Of a stretch of 14,345 nt of DNA, positions 4,820 through 12,677 are shown piece after piece. This stretch comes from an uncultured Ruminococcus sp. (GTDB taxonomy: Bacteria > Bacillota > Clostridia > Oscillospirales > Acutalibacteraceae). The position numbers were made by a program, and so were the translations under genes. The notes under the pieces are model-generated. The model did not search any database. It was not told the origin of the DNA and worked only from the letters and a program-made list of their open reading frames with translations. Position 1 is the first letter of the stretch; the number at the start of each line of letters is the position of its first letter. The stretch lies in contig CAMGGF010000014.1 in the NCBI GenBank assembly GCA_946055445.1, positions 1 to 14,345 on the forward strand, read 5' to 3'.

Positions 4820-6298
4820 TTATTCTTCTGTCGCAGTTGTTTGAGGTGTAGTGATTTCCGGTGCAGTGGTCTGTGTCTGTATATCCGAAAGCGCCTTTTG
4901 CAAAGCGTTTTTCGCGCCGCCCGCAGGTAAAGCGCCGATTTTTTCGGTTGCCGCGGCAAACGCCGCATCCGTCTTTTGCTGTTCATACTGCATCAATGCC
5001 GCCTCGGCGTTGTGATAAGCAAACAGCCCGTTTTTATCCGTCAGCACAACCGTTTTACCGTTTTCTGCCATATTGGTTTTACGGGCATAGTCATACAGCG
5101 AGATATTCATATCCGTTGCATTGGAAATCCCGTTTATACTACCTTTGTCCGAATACTGCCATATACGGTATTTATGCTTAAAGTCGGTTTCTTTGCTTGT
5201 ATAGTGCGCCATCCAAATTTCATAACGGGACAGGCGAGAAAAATCCAGTTCATTGTAATAAAATGTTTTACTTGCATACACGCCGGGCGTATAGCCTGCA
5301 TTTTTCACGGCTTCGCAAAAAGCCACTGCAATATCCGTTCTCTCTTTTTTCGTAAGCGCGTCTGCCCTGCCATTGTGATTCGGGTTGGAAAACTCTGTAT
5401 CGAAATAAATCGGATATGTGATTTTATAGCGTTTGGCATAGTCCACGCAAACGCCCGCTTCTTCTAACGCTTCGTCGATGGTAATGGCTTGGCTGAAAAA
5501 GTAAAGCCCGACAGGCACGCCTGCCGCCGCCGCGCCTAACAAATTGGTATCCACACTGCGGTCGAGCATCGGCGGTTTAATCAGGTCGGTTGTACCGTAC
5601 CCACGAAACCCAACGCGGACAATAGCAAAATCAACACCGTCTGCCTTGACGGCGTTCCAATCAATTTTGCCGTTCCATTGCGAAACATCAATGCCAACCA
5701 AAGAGGCTTTTGCGCCGTATGCATTGAAATAATAGTTTCTGCCGCCGATTTTTTGCATTCCCTGTAAAGCCGCGTGGTTGTTATCGAAATAAAACAGTGC
5801 GCCGTTAATCTGTTGCCAGCCGACAAGCGTGGAAGTGTCGGTATATACATAATCCGTGTATTTCGACGGAAATCCCGCAGAATCCCCCCACGGCAATTCG
5901 GTTTCGGTATGGTCCTCAATTACTTCACCGCTGCTTTCCCCGGAAAAAGAGTTATCCTGGGTTCTGTCGTTTCCCTTGTCGCCGTCTTGTGCCTTATTGC
6001 CGGTTGCGGTTTGGGTTTTGACATCGGTTTTTGCTTTGTAGGCAGATGTGGTTTCCGCTTCTGTTTGTGTGGGTTCCGAAGAGGTTTCCGCTATGGTTGC
6101 CTCCGTTTGTGGAACCGTTTCGACGGTCGTTGTCTCTGTGATAAGCGGTGCGGCGGCAACCTCATTCGGTTCCGCCTGCCCCAAGCGCGGGAAAACGCAT
6201 ACGCCAAGTATGACAATTACAACGGTCACAACAAAAATGCCAACCGAAACCGCAATTTTTATAATTTTTTCACGCTTTGTCTGTTGTATAGGTTCCAA
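4820..6298 (-). CDS. Membrane-anchored GH25 muramidase (lysozyme) with cell-wall-binding repeats
   Basis: The enzyme hydrolyses the MurNAc-GlcNAc bond of peptidoglycan outside the cell. In order: a basic N-terminus, one membrane segment (about 13-35) acting as signal anchor, a long T/E/S-rich linker (50-140), two choline-binding-like wall-binding repeats (about 158-197: GWQQINGALFYFD and GMQKIGGRNYYFNAYG), the GH25 domain (about 201-405), and a C-terminal helical A/Q-rich segment ending in a T-rich tail. Catalytic residues visible are D204 in GIDVSQWNG and the D300/E302 pair in YFDTEFS. The start is TTG 6298 with AGAGGG 8 bases upstream; no usable ATG is nearby. The haloacid-type phosphatase gene ends 70 bases upstream without a clear terminator, so the two may be co-transcribed. 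It probably remodels the cell's own wall, since it has no phage context. Confidence 0.93.
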   Translation of the reverse strand: MEPIQQTKREKIIKIAVSVGIFVVTVVIVILGVCVFPRLGQAEPNEVAAAPLITETTTVETVPQTEATIAETSSEPTQTEAETTSAYKAKTDVKTQTATGNKAQDGDKGNDRTQDNSFSGESSGEVIEDHTETELPWGDSAGFPSKYTDYVYTDTSTLVGWQQINGALFYFDNNHAALQGMQKIGGRNYYFNAYGAKASLVGIDVSQWNGKIDWNAVKADGVDFAIVRVGFRGYGTTDLIKPPMLDRSVDTNLLGAAAAGVPVGLYFFSQAITIDEALEEAGVCVDYAKRYKITYPIYFDTEFSNPNHNGRADALTKKERTDIAVAFCEAVKNAGYTPGVYASKTFYYNELDFSRLSRYEIWMAHYTSKETDFKHKYRIWQYSDKGSINGISNATDMNISLYDYARKTNMAENGKTVVLTDKNGLFAYHNAEAALMQYEQQKTDAAFAAATEKIGALPAGGAKNALQKALSDIQTQTTAPEITTPQTTATEE

Positions 6299-6368
6299 AT
6301 GAAATTCCCTCTTAACTTAATAAGTATTAATCTTGTTTTGCATTACAATTTTTTCGAGCAAAACTCGT

Positions 6369-7175
6369 TTACTCAACAGCAAATTTTCGCAGTGCCTTGC
6401 CCACGCCGTTTTCTGCATTCGAGGCGGTAATATAATCCGCCGCTGATTTTGCAGGCATCTGCGCATTTGCCATTGCAACGCCGAGCCCTACGGCGTGAAG
6501 CATTGTGATATCGTTAAACCCATCCCCGCACGCCATCGTTTCCGCTTGCTGAATCTGCAAATACTTTGCGAGTTCCAAAATTGCCGCGCCTTTGTCACAG
6601 CCCTTTGCGGTGATTTCCAAAAAGAACGGCTCCGATCGAAATACTGACAGCGGTAAATCGGAAAGCATACCGCGCAGTTTCCCCTCCGCGTCCCCTAAAA
6701 AGTCCTGCTCACCCGTAATTAAAAACTTCGGTGTTTCATAGGTCATTTCCGCACGCAGTTCGGGTACACGCTGAATTTCCAAGCGGTTAATCGTGGTTTC
6801 CATTTGAAAATAACGGTCATTTGCCTTTTGCGTGACGGCGATATCGTTTTTATAGCCCGTCAATGCCAAATCAAGTTTGTCGGCGGCATCAAAAATGCGC
6901 GAATAACATTGTACAGGAATGTTTTTTTGAAACAGCAATGTATTCGTTTTAGCCTGAAAAGTACGCGCGCCGTTGTATGAAATCACATAGCCGCCCAAAC
7001 TTGCCAAATCCAATTCTGCGGCATAGCGGCGAATCCCCGGCGTCGGTCTGCCCGTTGCGAGTACAAACACACCGCCGTTTCTCACAAACGCCTGAATATC
7101 CGCTTTTGTTTCAGACAAGAGTTCTTTTTTGTCGGTTACCAATGTTCCGTCAATATCCACGGCAGCCAATTTCAT
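6369..7175 (-). CDS. Cof-type HAD-superfamily phosphatase
   Basis: The 268-residue cytosolic enzyme is of normal length for the Cof (HAD subclass IIB) family, which dephosphorylates sugar phosphates, flavin mononucleotide or similar metabolites. Motif I is DIDGTLV (D7 nucleophile, D9 acid/base), motif II ends in ATGR (T41), K191 or K195 supplies motif III, and motif IV is GDGFND (217-222). The cap domain lies between about 80 and 185. ATG 7175 is preceded by AGAGGTGA; TTG 7181 is an alternative two codons earlier with closer spacing. The much longer frame to 7292 runs through its own promoter and is rejected. The substrate cannot be predicted for this family. It has its own promoter at 7205-7234. 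Confidence 0.93.
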   Translation of the reverse strand: MKLAAVDIDGTLVTDKKELLSETKADIQAFVRNGGVFVLATGRPTPGIRRYAAELDLASLGGYVISYNGARTFQAKTNTLLFQKNIPVQCYSRIFDAADKLDLALTGYKNDIAVTQKANDRYFQMETTINRLEIQRVPELRAEMTYETPKFLITGEQDFLGDAEGKLRGMLSDLPLSVFRSEPFFLEITAKGCDKGAAILELAKYLQIQQAETMACGDGFNDITMLHAVGLGVAMANAQMPAKSAADYITASNAENGVGKALRKFAVE

Positions 7176-7204
7176 TTTCAAAACGATCACCTCTTGTTGA
7201 ATAT

Positions 7205-7234
7205 ATTGTACCGCGAAACATATAGCGCGGTCAA
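7205..7234 (-). promoter_or_regulatory. Promoter of the Cof phosphatase gene
   Basis: On the minus strand TTGACC (7234-7229), an 18-base spacer and TACAAT (7210-7205) match sigma-A consensus at 5 of 6 positions each. It lies between the terminator at 7291-7324 and the start at 7175, so the phosphatase and probably the muramidase unit begin here. Confidence 0.7.
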
Positions 7235-7290
7235 TGCGGGAAATAGCAGAGAAAATGCGGTGAATTACTGTTTTTTTGTCGGCTTTGCCC

Positions 7291-7324
7291 ATAAAAACAG
7301 ACGGTGTATTTCTACACCGTCTGT
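7291..7324 (-). terminator. Terminator of the large phosphoesterase gene
   Basis: A perfect 12-pair stem, ACAGACGGTGTA (7297-7308) with TACACCGTCTGT (7313-7324), has a four-base loop and is followed on the minus strand by TTTTAT. It begins 12 bases after the stop of the upstream gene. Confidence 0.92.
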
Positions 7325-7335
7325 GGATGAAAGAT

Positions 7336-10300
7336 TTAAACTTCTTCTTCGCGTTTGCGTTTCATAGCACCCGCACTCAAAGCAAGTGTTGCCGCAACCG
7401 GTAAAGCAAACACCAAAGCAGAAGCAACCTGTTTGCCTGCTGTTTGCGGGACATTTGCATCAGGCGAATCACCGCCGTTTTCACCTTCTGCCGCTAAATC
7501 TGCCGCTTTGGAAATAGCAAAACTGTCAATTTTGGAAGCGTTGCCGTTTCTAACGGTATACGCGTCAAAATAGAGATTGTCGCCGTCAATTTGAATGGCA
7601 GAAAATACGGGCGCGGTTGCGTCATAAATCGTTTGTGCGCGCGGGAAGAGTTCATCAGTCAATGCCGCGTCTTTGGTCTGATAGTATTTTACGCCGGAAC
7701 AACCGTCAATCGTATACACTGTACCGTCGGGATTCACCATAGCGGTATAACTGTTGCCGTTATGGGAAACCGTGCGTTCCACAATTTCACATTTGGCATT
7801 GTCTTTCATTGCCGTTGTACGCAAGTACACATGGTCATGCCCCTGCAAAACCACATCAATCCCCAATTCGGGCATCAATACGGAAAGTTGCGCACGAAGT
7901 GCCACAACATCGTCATCGTCATAATGCGAGCCGTTGGAGTAAATCGCCTTATGCAATGCAACGATTTTCCACTGCTTGTCACTGGCGGCGGCATCGGCTT
8001 TTAGCCATTCCGTTTGCTTGGTGCTTAATGTATTATCCTCATTCAAATCGTTGGTATTGAGCACCATAAAGTGCGCGTTGTTGTAATCGTAGGAATAATA
8101 CACGCCGCTTGCCGTATCCTGCTCAGGCACATTGGAAAGCAGGAAATTGTTAACGGTTGCGTGGTCATAGTTGGTTTCGTGATTGCCGGTAGTCGGCATC
8201 AGCGCGGTTTTCAAAAGGCTGTCGGACGCGGTATTCAATGCCCAATTCCACTGGTTAAAGTTTTTACCGCTGTCTACAAAGTCGCCCGTATGCACAATGA
8301 ACTTTGCATCGGGATAGAGGGTAAACGCCGTTTCCACTACATTCGCCCAAGTTTCATATTGGCGTTCAATACCGCCCTGGCTGTCGCTCATATGGAAGAA
8401 GGTAAAGCGCTCGGAATTGTCTGCGGTTTCAAACACGCCGACTTCGCTCCACCAACCGCGTGACGCGTCACCTACGCGATAGCAATACTTTTGACCGGGC
8501 TTTAAGCCGCCGACTTTAATCATATGACGGTTGACATCAAACGCGTGGGAAATGATGCCGATGACGCCTAAATCCACCCCGGGCACTTCCCGCGTGACGC
8601 GTTTTGTGTCCGAAGCGATATTACTGCCTGTGGTAGGTGTACCCGTAAAGCGAGGATGCGCCGAATACGGTACAATTTCAATATCCGTTCCCGTTACACT
8701 TGTTTTGGTATACCAACAAATGTTGCGGGAAGTCGCGCTGTCCGCACCGAATGTTACAGCAATCCCGGAGGGCAGGCGCAAATCTTCGACCGTCGGAATA
8801 ACCTGCACTCTGCCGCTGTAAGTCACGGTTGTGTTGTTATCCGCCTGCGGCGCAGGGTTTGTATCCGTCGTTAAATCGGAAAGAATATTATAAAACTCGT
8901 AAGCGATGGTTTCAATCTGACTGTCGGTCAGGTATTCGTCCATATAGTTTTGCAACACTTCATCCAGCGATTTGTATTCCACAATCCCTGCCGCGAAAAA
9001 CAGATTGATAAGTTGCGCAAGACTCGGTTGCGGCACGGCGGCGGTTACGCCGTTTGCATCGCCCGTCGCAATGATTTGCGTAATGATTTCGCCCAAAATA
9101 ACTTTGGTGTCCTCGTCATTGGTATTGCGTAAAATGCCGACAACATCAATATGGATATTCGGGAGAATTTCATCCTCCAACAAATCGTGCATAACCACAT
9201 CAATCAGCGTATCTAAAATAACATCGGCATTTTCGCCGCGTTCAAAGCGTGCAAGTGCATCGTTTAAAAATGCATCGTCACTGCGGTCTTCGTTCCCTGA
9301 ATAGAATGTAGCAAGCACGGCAGAAGCAAGTTCACCGAAATTGCCGTTGCGGCTTGCATCACCGAACCCGTATGTATCTATATACTTTGTGCACGGGTAA
9401 GAGGACATTTCAAGCGAAGTAATCTTCAAAACCGCCGCGTCTAACACTTCCAACAAATGTGCCGTGCCGTCCGCGCCGTCTAAATAGTTTTGCTCAACTT
9501 GGTCGCAGACATTTTTAATGAGAAGTTTCAGAGAAACCTTTGTAACGCCTTCAATCGCGCCGATACCGCTGTCACTTGACAAAAGTCCATCCAAAACGCT
9601 GTCCAAATCCAGTTTTGTGGCAAGATACAAATACAGACTGCCGGCGTCCTGCACGCTTGGAATCAACGAATATTCCAACAGATAGCGCAGATAGTTATGG
9701 ATAAACTGATTGATGTCATCACCGCCGAAATTCAAAGCAAATGCCGAAAGTCGGTACGGTTGCGGATAGGTCGTACCGTATGCGGACACGGGACGAGAAC
9801 GGTCGATATCCACAGTTTCATAGGTTGCGGAAATATCCCCTGCCGGACTGCGATTATCTAAAGTTACCACGCGCAGATAGCACGGGAAGTTCAGCATAGA
9901 AGCCGAAGAACAATCGGTTAAAGTTTCGCCGTTATCGGAAGTGTGCGAAGCAATGTCCGTCACATGGATATGCCCTGTAAAGGCAAAATGCATACCTGCA
10001 TCGGCAAAACTTTCGCAAACCTCTTGCCAATTATCAATCGGGAATGCGGTGAACAGATTGTCCTCATTTTCAAAATGCTCTACCAAATTGAAATGTGTAA
10101 GACCGATGACCGTAAGGCCTTGTGCTTTTGCATCGGCAATTTGCGCAAGCGCCCACTGCATCAGCGCATCGGAATACGCCCCGCGGGTTTCTCCTTTATT
10201 TTCGCCTTTGGAGTTGCTGTCGGCAGAATAGCAACCGCCGTCAAGCGCTATCAAGCGGTAACCGCCGTCTAAATCGGCGGTGTAGGAAAGTCCGCCCGCC

Positions 10301-10863
10301 TCCTCGCCCGCAGGCGGGGTAAAGGTATTGACCGCGTGGTCATACCCTAAATTTTGATAAATCGTGCGGAATTCTTCGGGCTCTGTCCAGCGAGTGGAAA
10401 CAAATTTACCGTTTTTAAACTCCGCCGCGTTGCCGTTGCGTACATCGTGGTTACCGTTGATGACGAACACCTCAACGCCCGTGTCGTGCTCGAACTGTTC
10501 CAATTTCGCCGCCAGTTCCCTGTGCCCCTCATATTCACCGTTTTTGGTTAGGTCACCCGGAATAATCAGATATTTCAAACCGCGATTTGCGGCTTCCACG
10601 CGGTACTCGTTGAGCGCATTGTCTAAAAGCGCTTCGGCGAGGTACGAAGTGGTGGAATTAAGTTTTGACGCTTCAATAAACGCATTGATATCCGAGCCCA
10701 TTAAACTTCTCGGAAAATAATGCAGGTCATTCATAACGCCCACGGTGACTTCCCCGCTTGATGCAACCGAATGCACAAGTGTAGAGGGCACCAAAGTGAA
10801 AACCAACGCCAAAGTCAGCACAAGCGCCGCCAATTTTGACGCTGTCCGTTTCATTTTTTTCAT
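7336..10863 (-). CDS. Secreted double metallophosphoesterase with purple-acid-phosphatase-like half and sortase-type tail
   Basis: The 1175-residue protein has a signal peptide (1 to about 34). Metallophosphoesterase unit 1 (about 38-330) has D46-x-H48, GDLTKNGE (103-110), GNHD (137-140), H257 and GHIH (297-300). A mostly helical middle (about 375-670) has no domain I recognise. A fibronectin-like N-terminal domain of the purple acid phosphatase type (about 680-812) precedes metallophosphoesterase unit 2 (about 820-1085) with D827, GD (860-861), GNHE (893-896), H971 and GHDH (1008-1011). Both active sites look intact. The C-terminus has VPQTAG (1138-1143), a hydrophobic stretch and KRKREEEV, like a variant sorting signal. 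It probably releases phosphate from organic phosphoesters at the cell surface; substrates are unknown. ATG 10863 follows GGGGAG by 6 bases. The gene is monocistronic between its own promoter and terminator. Confidence 0.92.
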   Translation of the reverse strand: MKKMKRTASKLAALVLTLALVFTLVPSTLVHSVASSGEVTVGVMNDLHYFPRSLMGSDINAFIEASKLNSTTSYLAEALLDNALNEYRVEAANRGLKYLIIPGDLTKNGEYEGHRELAAKLEQFEHDTGVEVFVINGNHDVRNGNAAEFKNGKFVSTRWTEPEEFRTIYQNLGYDHAVNTFTPPAGEEAGGLSYTADLDGGYRLIALDGGCYSADSNSKGENKGETRGAYSDALMQWALAQIADAKAQGLTVIGLTHFNLVEHFENEDNLFTAFPIDNWQEVCESFADAGMHFAFTGHIHVTDIASHTSDNGETLTDCSSASMLNFPCYLRVVTLDNRSPAGDISATYETVDIDRSRPVSAYGTTYPQPYRLSAFALNFGGDDINQFIHNYLRYLLEYSLIPSVQDAGSLYLYLATKLDLDSVLDGLLSSDSGIGAIEGVTKVSLKLLIKNVCDQVEQNYLDGADGTAHLLEVLDAAVLKITSLEMSSYPCTKYIDTYGFGDASRNGNFGELASAVLATFYSGNEDRSDDAFLNDALARFERGENADVILDTLIDVVMHDLLEDEILPNIHIDVVGILRNTNDEDTKVILGEIITQIIATGDANGVTAAVPQPSLAQLINLFFAAGIVEYKSLDEVLQNYMDEYLTDSQIETIAYEFYNILSDLTTDTNPAPQADNNTTVTYSGRVQVIPTVEDLRLPSGIAVTFGADSATSRNICWYTKTSVTGTDIEIVPYSAHPRFTGTPTTGSNIASDTKRVTREVPGVDLGVIGIISHAFDVNRHMIKVGGLKPGQKYCYRVGDASRGWWSEVGVFETADNSERFTFFHMSDSQGGIERQYETWANVVETAFTLYPDAKFIVHTGDFVDSGKNFNQWNWALNTASDSLLKTALMPTTGNHETNYDHATVNNFLLSNVPEQDTASGVYYSYDYNNAHFMVLNTNDLNEDNTLSTKQTEWLKADAAASDKQWKIVALHKAIYSNGSHYDDDDVVALRAQLSVLMPELGIDVVLQGHDHVYLRTTAMKDNAKCEIVERTVSHNGNSYTAMVNPDGTVYTIDGCSGVKYYQTKDAALTDELFPRAQTIYDATAPVFSAIQIDGDNLYFDAYTVRNGNASKIDSFAISKAADLAAEGENGGDSPDANVPQTAGKQVASALVFALPVAATLALSAGAMKRKREEEV

Positions 10864-10880
10864 TGCCGTCTCCCCAATCT

Positions 10881-10902
10881 CTGTAAATTTACTAATATAC
10901 AG
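10881..10902. promoter_or_regulatory. Imperfect palindrome at the start of the phosphoesterase transcript
   Basis: CTGTA and TACAG arms bound a 22-base imperfect palindrome, and GTAAATTTAC (10883-10892) inside it is a perfect ten-base palindrome. It begins within a few bases of the predicted transcription start, so it could be a repressor operator. No matching regulator is seen in the window, and an A/T-rich chance palindrome is possible. Confidence 0.3.
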
Positions 10903-10906
10903 TTGG

Positions 10907-10935
10907 AGTATAGCATATTTTTAAAGCCAATTCAA
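10907..10935 (-). promoter_or_regulatory. Promoter of the large phosphoesterase gene
   Basis: On the minus strand TTGAAT (10935-10930), a 17-base spacer and TATACT (10912-10907) form a sigma-A promoter. The spacer ends in TGC, giving an extended -10 TGCTATACT identical to that of the radical SAM gene. Confidence 0.75.
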
Positions 10936-10982
10936 TAAAATTTTGTCAAAAATGGAGCGTTTAAACATACATTTTCACAAAA

Positions 10983-11013
10983 CAAAACCGCCGTTCAACA
11001 GTTCGGCGGTTTT
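10983..11013 (-). terminator. Terminator overlapping the end of the DUF1003 gene
   Basis: AAAACCGCCG (10984-10993) pairs with CGGCGGTTTT (11004-11013) around a ten-base loop. On the minus strand it continues with TTTTGTTTT. The stop codon of the DUF1003 gene lies in the loop. T-runs on both sides suggest it can act in both directions. Confidence 0.85.
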
Positions 11014-11465
11014 TTGTCGTTTAATTCTTCGATAATATAATCGAGTTTTTTGTGTAAGTCTTTTAATATGATTTCGGATTTCAAGTTAATTTTATAATCG
11101 TTTTCACTGCGGCGTCGGTCTTTTTGCTCTTGCCGCTGTTGGCTCATCATAATCAGCGGGGCCTGCACAGCGGCAACACAGGAAAGCACCAAGTTGAGCA
11201 GTATAAACGGATACGGGTCAAACGCGCGCGAAGCCACAATTAAATTGACAACAATCCACAAAAGAAGCAACGCGCTGAACGATAGAATAAAGCCCCAACT
11301 GCCCGCAAACGCCGCCATTCTATCCGCCGCGCGCTGACCGAAGGTTTCTTTTTCCTCCCCGCGCGTTGCCACCGCGTTTTCCAAAAGCAAGTGGATAATT
11401 TCTTCATTTGTCATATTGTCATGCGGCGTATTGAGAATGTAGCCGAGCAGTTCTTTGTCGTCCAT
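10995..11465 (-). CDS. DUF1003-family membrane protein
   Basis: The 156-residue protein shows the DUF1003 pattern: ADRMAAFAGSWGFILSF (48-64), a first membrane segment (about 56-78), the AFDPYPFILLNLVLSCVAAV stretch with the second segment (81-107), and the basic QAPLIMMSQQRQEQKDRRR turn followed by a helical cytoplasmic tail. The family's function is not established. The start is ATG 11465, preceded by GGAGGTGA with 5-base spacing. The longer frame to 11513 is rejected because it runs through this ribosome binding site and the hairpin at 11475-11493. It follows the two coupled membrane genes on the same strand, 54 bases after the second stop, so it may be the last gene of that unit or have its own promoter. 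Confidence 0.9.
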   Translation of the reverse strand: MDDKELLGYILNTPHDNMTNEEIIHLLLENAVATRGEEKETFGQRAADRMAAFAGSWGFILSFSALLLLWIVVNLIVASRAFDPYPFILLNLVLSCVAAVQAPLIMMSQQRQEQKDRRRSENDYKINLKSEIILKDLHKKLDYIIEELNDKKPPNC

Positions 11466-11474
11466 GTGCGTCAC

Positions 11475-11493
11475 CTCCGATTTAGTATCGGAG
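11475..11493 (-). promoter_or_regulatory. Hairpin that can mask the DUF1003 ribosome binding site
   Basis: On the minus strand CTCCGAT (11493-11487) and ATCGGAG (11481-11475) form a perfect seven-pair stem with a five-base loop. GGAG of the ribosome binding site GGAGGTGA lies in the 3' arm. In RNA this would lower initiation unless opened. As DNA, the same palindrome overlaps a weak possible -10 GATACT with TTGCAT 18 bases upstream, so an operator is an alternative. Confidence 0.5.
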
Positions 11494-11519
11494 AAAACAG
11501 GAAAAGTATGCAAAAGTGA

Positions 11520-12017
11520 TTACTGAAAAAAGCATAAAATCCATTCCGAAAAGCGGAAAAACGGACGGGTTTCTTTCGTGTTTGGAATTAAAATTTGTGT
11601 TTTGGGGTCATATTTTTTGATGCACCCTTTGTATAAACACTTGGCTTGCTTTTGAATAATCGGTGCGTTTGAAACCAAAACAAAATCTCGTATTGTCATT
11701 CTGTCAATCGCTTTTTTGCACTGCAACACATATACCGGCTTATTCAAGTCCACCGTACATTTCACTTTGTTTCGCGAGAGCAGTTGTATTTTGTCATCAA
11801 GCAGATATACGGTGTAGCACAAGTCACGGTATAAGATAAGAAACAGAATATGCAGAACCGAATAACAAAATAACGCATAACACAAAAAGGGCAACCACTC
11901 TAAAAATGTATCACAAATAGGAATCGAACAAATCAGTAGCGTCGCCATTAGGACTGACAAGAGAATAAATACCACGATTGCATTCTTTTTTACTTCTTTA
12001 AAAATGGGTATTTTCAT
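11520..12017 (-). CDS. Two-segment membrane protein of unknown function
   Basis: The 165-residue product has a basic start (MKIPIFKEVKKNA), two membrane segments (about 12-33 and 41-63) and a soluble part of about 100 residues. The sequence CYTVYLLDDKIQLLSRNKVKCTVDL suggests beta strands, similar in outline to membrane proteins with a PH-like domain (YcxB/YdbT type), but I cannot assign a family. It is rich in Cys (about 10 residues). ATG 12017 overlaps the stop of the upstream gene as ATGA, with GGGGGG just before, so the two are translationally coupled and probably work together. Base composition is more A/T-rich than the flanking genes. No terminator follows it before the DUF1003 gene. Confidence 0.75.
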   Translation of the reverse strand: MKIPIFKEVKKNAIVVFILLSVLMATLLICSIPICDTFLEWLPFLCYALFCYSVLHILFLILYRDLCYTVYLLDDKIQLLSRNKVKCTVDLNKPVYVLQCKKAIDRMTIRDFVLVSNAPIIQKQAKCLYKGCIKKYDPKTQILIPNTKETRPFFRFSEWILCFFQ

Positions 12018-12595
12018 TCTAACCCCCCTTTTTTCAGTTTTTTCTGTTTAAAAATCACATGCAAAATAAAGCACACAAAAAAGACGGTAAGAAATTTCCA
12101 TAATACATAGACACCGTAATCAAACCGCGGCATCGTATATACAGTTTCACCGGTTTGTAAATTTTGAATGGTGTAATAGCCGAGTATCTTTTTTTGTTGA
12201 TATATAATGCCGTTTGCATCTTGATATACCGTTTTTTTCTTAAACTTCGCGTTGAAAACTGCGGTATCCGTATATTCCTCTGTTGAAAATACATCCCCCG
12301 AAATTTCCCGAATTTCTTTTTTTAACGGTCTATATATTGCAATTTGATTATCCTCCAAAGCCAAAACATAACTCGTACCGTCAGCAAACTCGCTAACCGG
12401 AATTTTTGTAACACACCGCCCGTTTTCTATTATTTCCACAGAATTTGAAAGCCCCACATACAGTTTGCCGTCGGCAACGGCAAAACCGTTCAGGTCAAAG
12501 TTCACGCGTGCTGTAATCGTAAGAAGAATACACGCAGACCAAAATGGCAAAAAAATAAACCATAATATTATTTCACGTTTAAAGAGTTTCATCAT
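12014..12595 (-). CDS. Membrane protein with an extracytoplasmic beta-rich domain, unknown function
   Basis: The 193-residue protein has one membrane segment near the start (about 9-29), an outside part of about 130 residues and a second segment (about 162-182), ending in a short basic tail. The outside part contains strand-turn patterns such as FAVADGKLYVGLSNSVEIIE and YVLALEDNQIAIYR, which look like two blades of a beta-propeller; two or three blades are too few for a full propeller. I do not recognise the family. The start is ATG 12595 (or ATG 12592), with GAGAGG and AAGGA upstream. It lies 82 bases after the upstream gene's stop with a terminator between, and I see no clear promoter of its own. 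The downstream gene overlaps it by four bases. Confidence 0.75.
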   Translation of the reverse strand: MMKLFKREIILWFIFLPFWSACILLTITARVNFDLNGFAVADGKLYVGLSNSVEIIENGRCVTKIPVSEFADGTSYVLALEDNQIAIYRPLKKEIREISGDVFSTEEYTDTAVFNAKFKKKTVYQDANGIIYQQKKILGYYTIQNLQTGETVYTMPRFDYGVYVLWKFLTVFFVCFILHVIFKQKKLKKGGLE

Positions 12596-12637
12596 ATTCC
12601 TTACCTCTCTTTTGGCGTGCAGTTGTCATTTGCGATA

Positions 12638-12668
12638 AAAAACGCCGAGATATACACTCGGCGTTTTT
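12638..12668 (-). terminator. Terminator of the zinc-ribbon-like membrane protein gene
   Basis: AAAAACGCCGAG (12638-12649) pairs perfectly with CTCGGCGTTTTT (12657-12668) around a seven-base loop. The minus strand continues with a T-run. It lies 10 bases after the stop at 12678. Confidence 0.9.
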
Positions 12669-12677
12669 GAAAAAGAC

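Noticed and set aside
4820..6298. Muramidase as a phage endolysin
   Set aside because: No phage structural, holin or integrase genes are nearby, and the protein has a membrane anchor with a long linker, as in cellular wall enzymes.
5774..6430. Plus-strand frame of 218 codons opposite the muramidase gene
   Set aside because: It runs against the T/E-rich linker and anchor of the muramidase, is rich in Cys and Gly runs without a fold pattern, and lacks a ribosome binding site.
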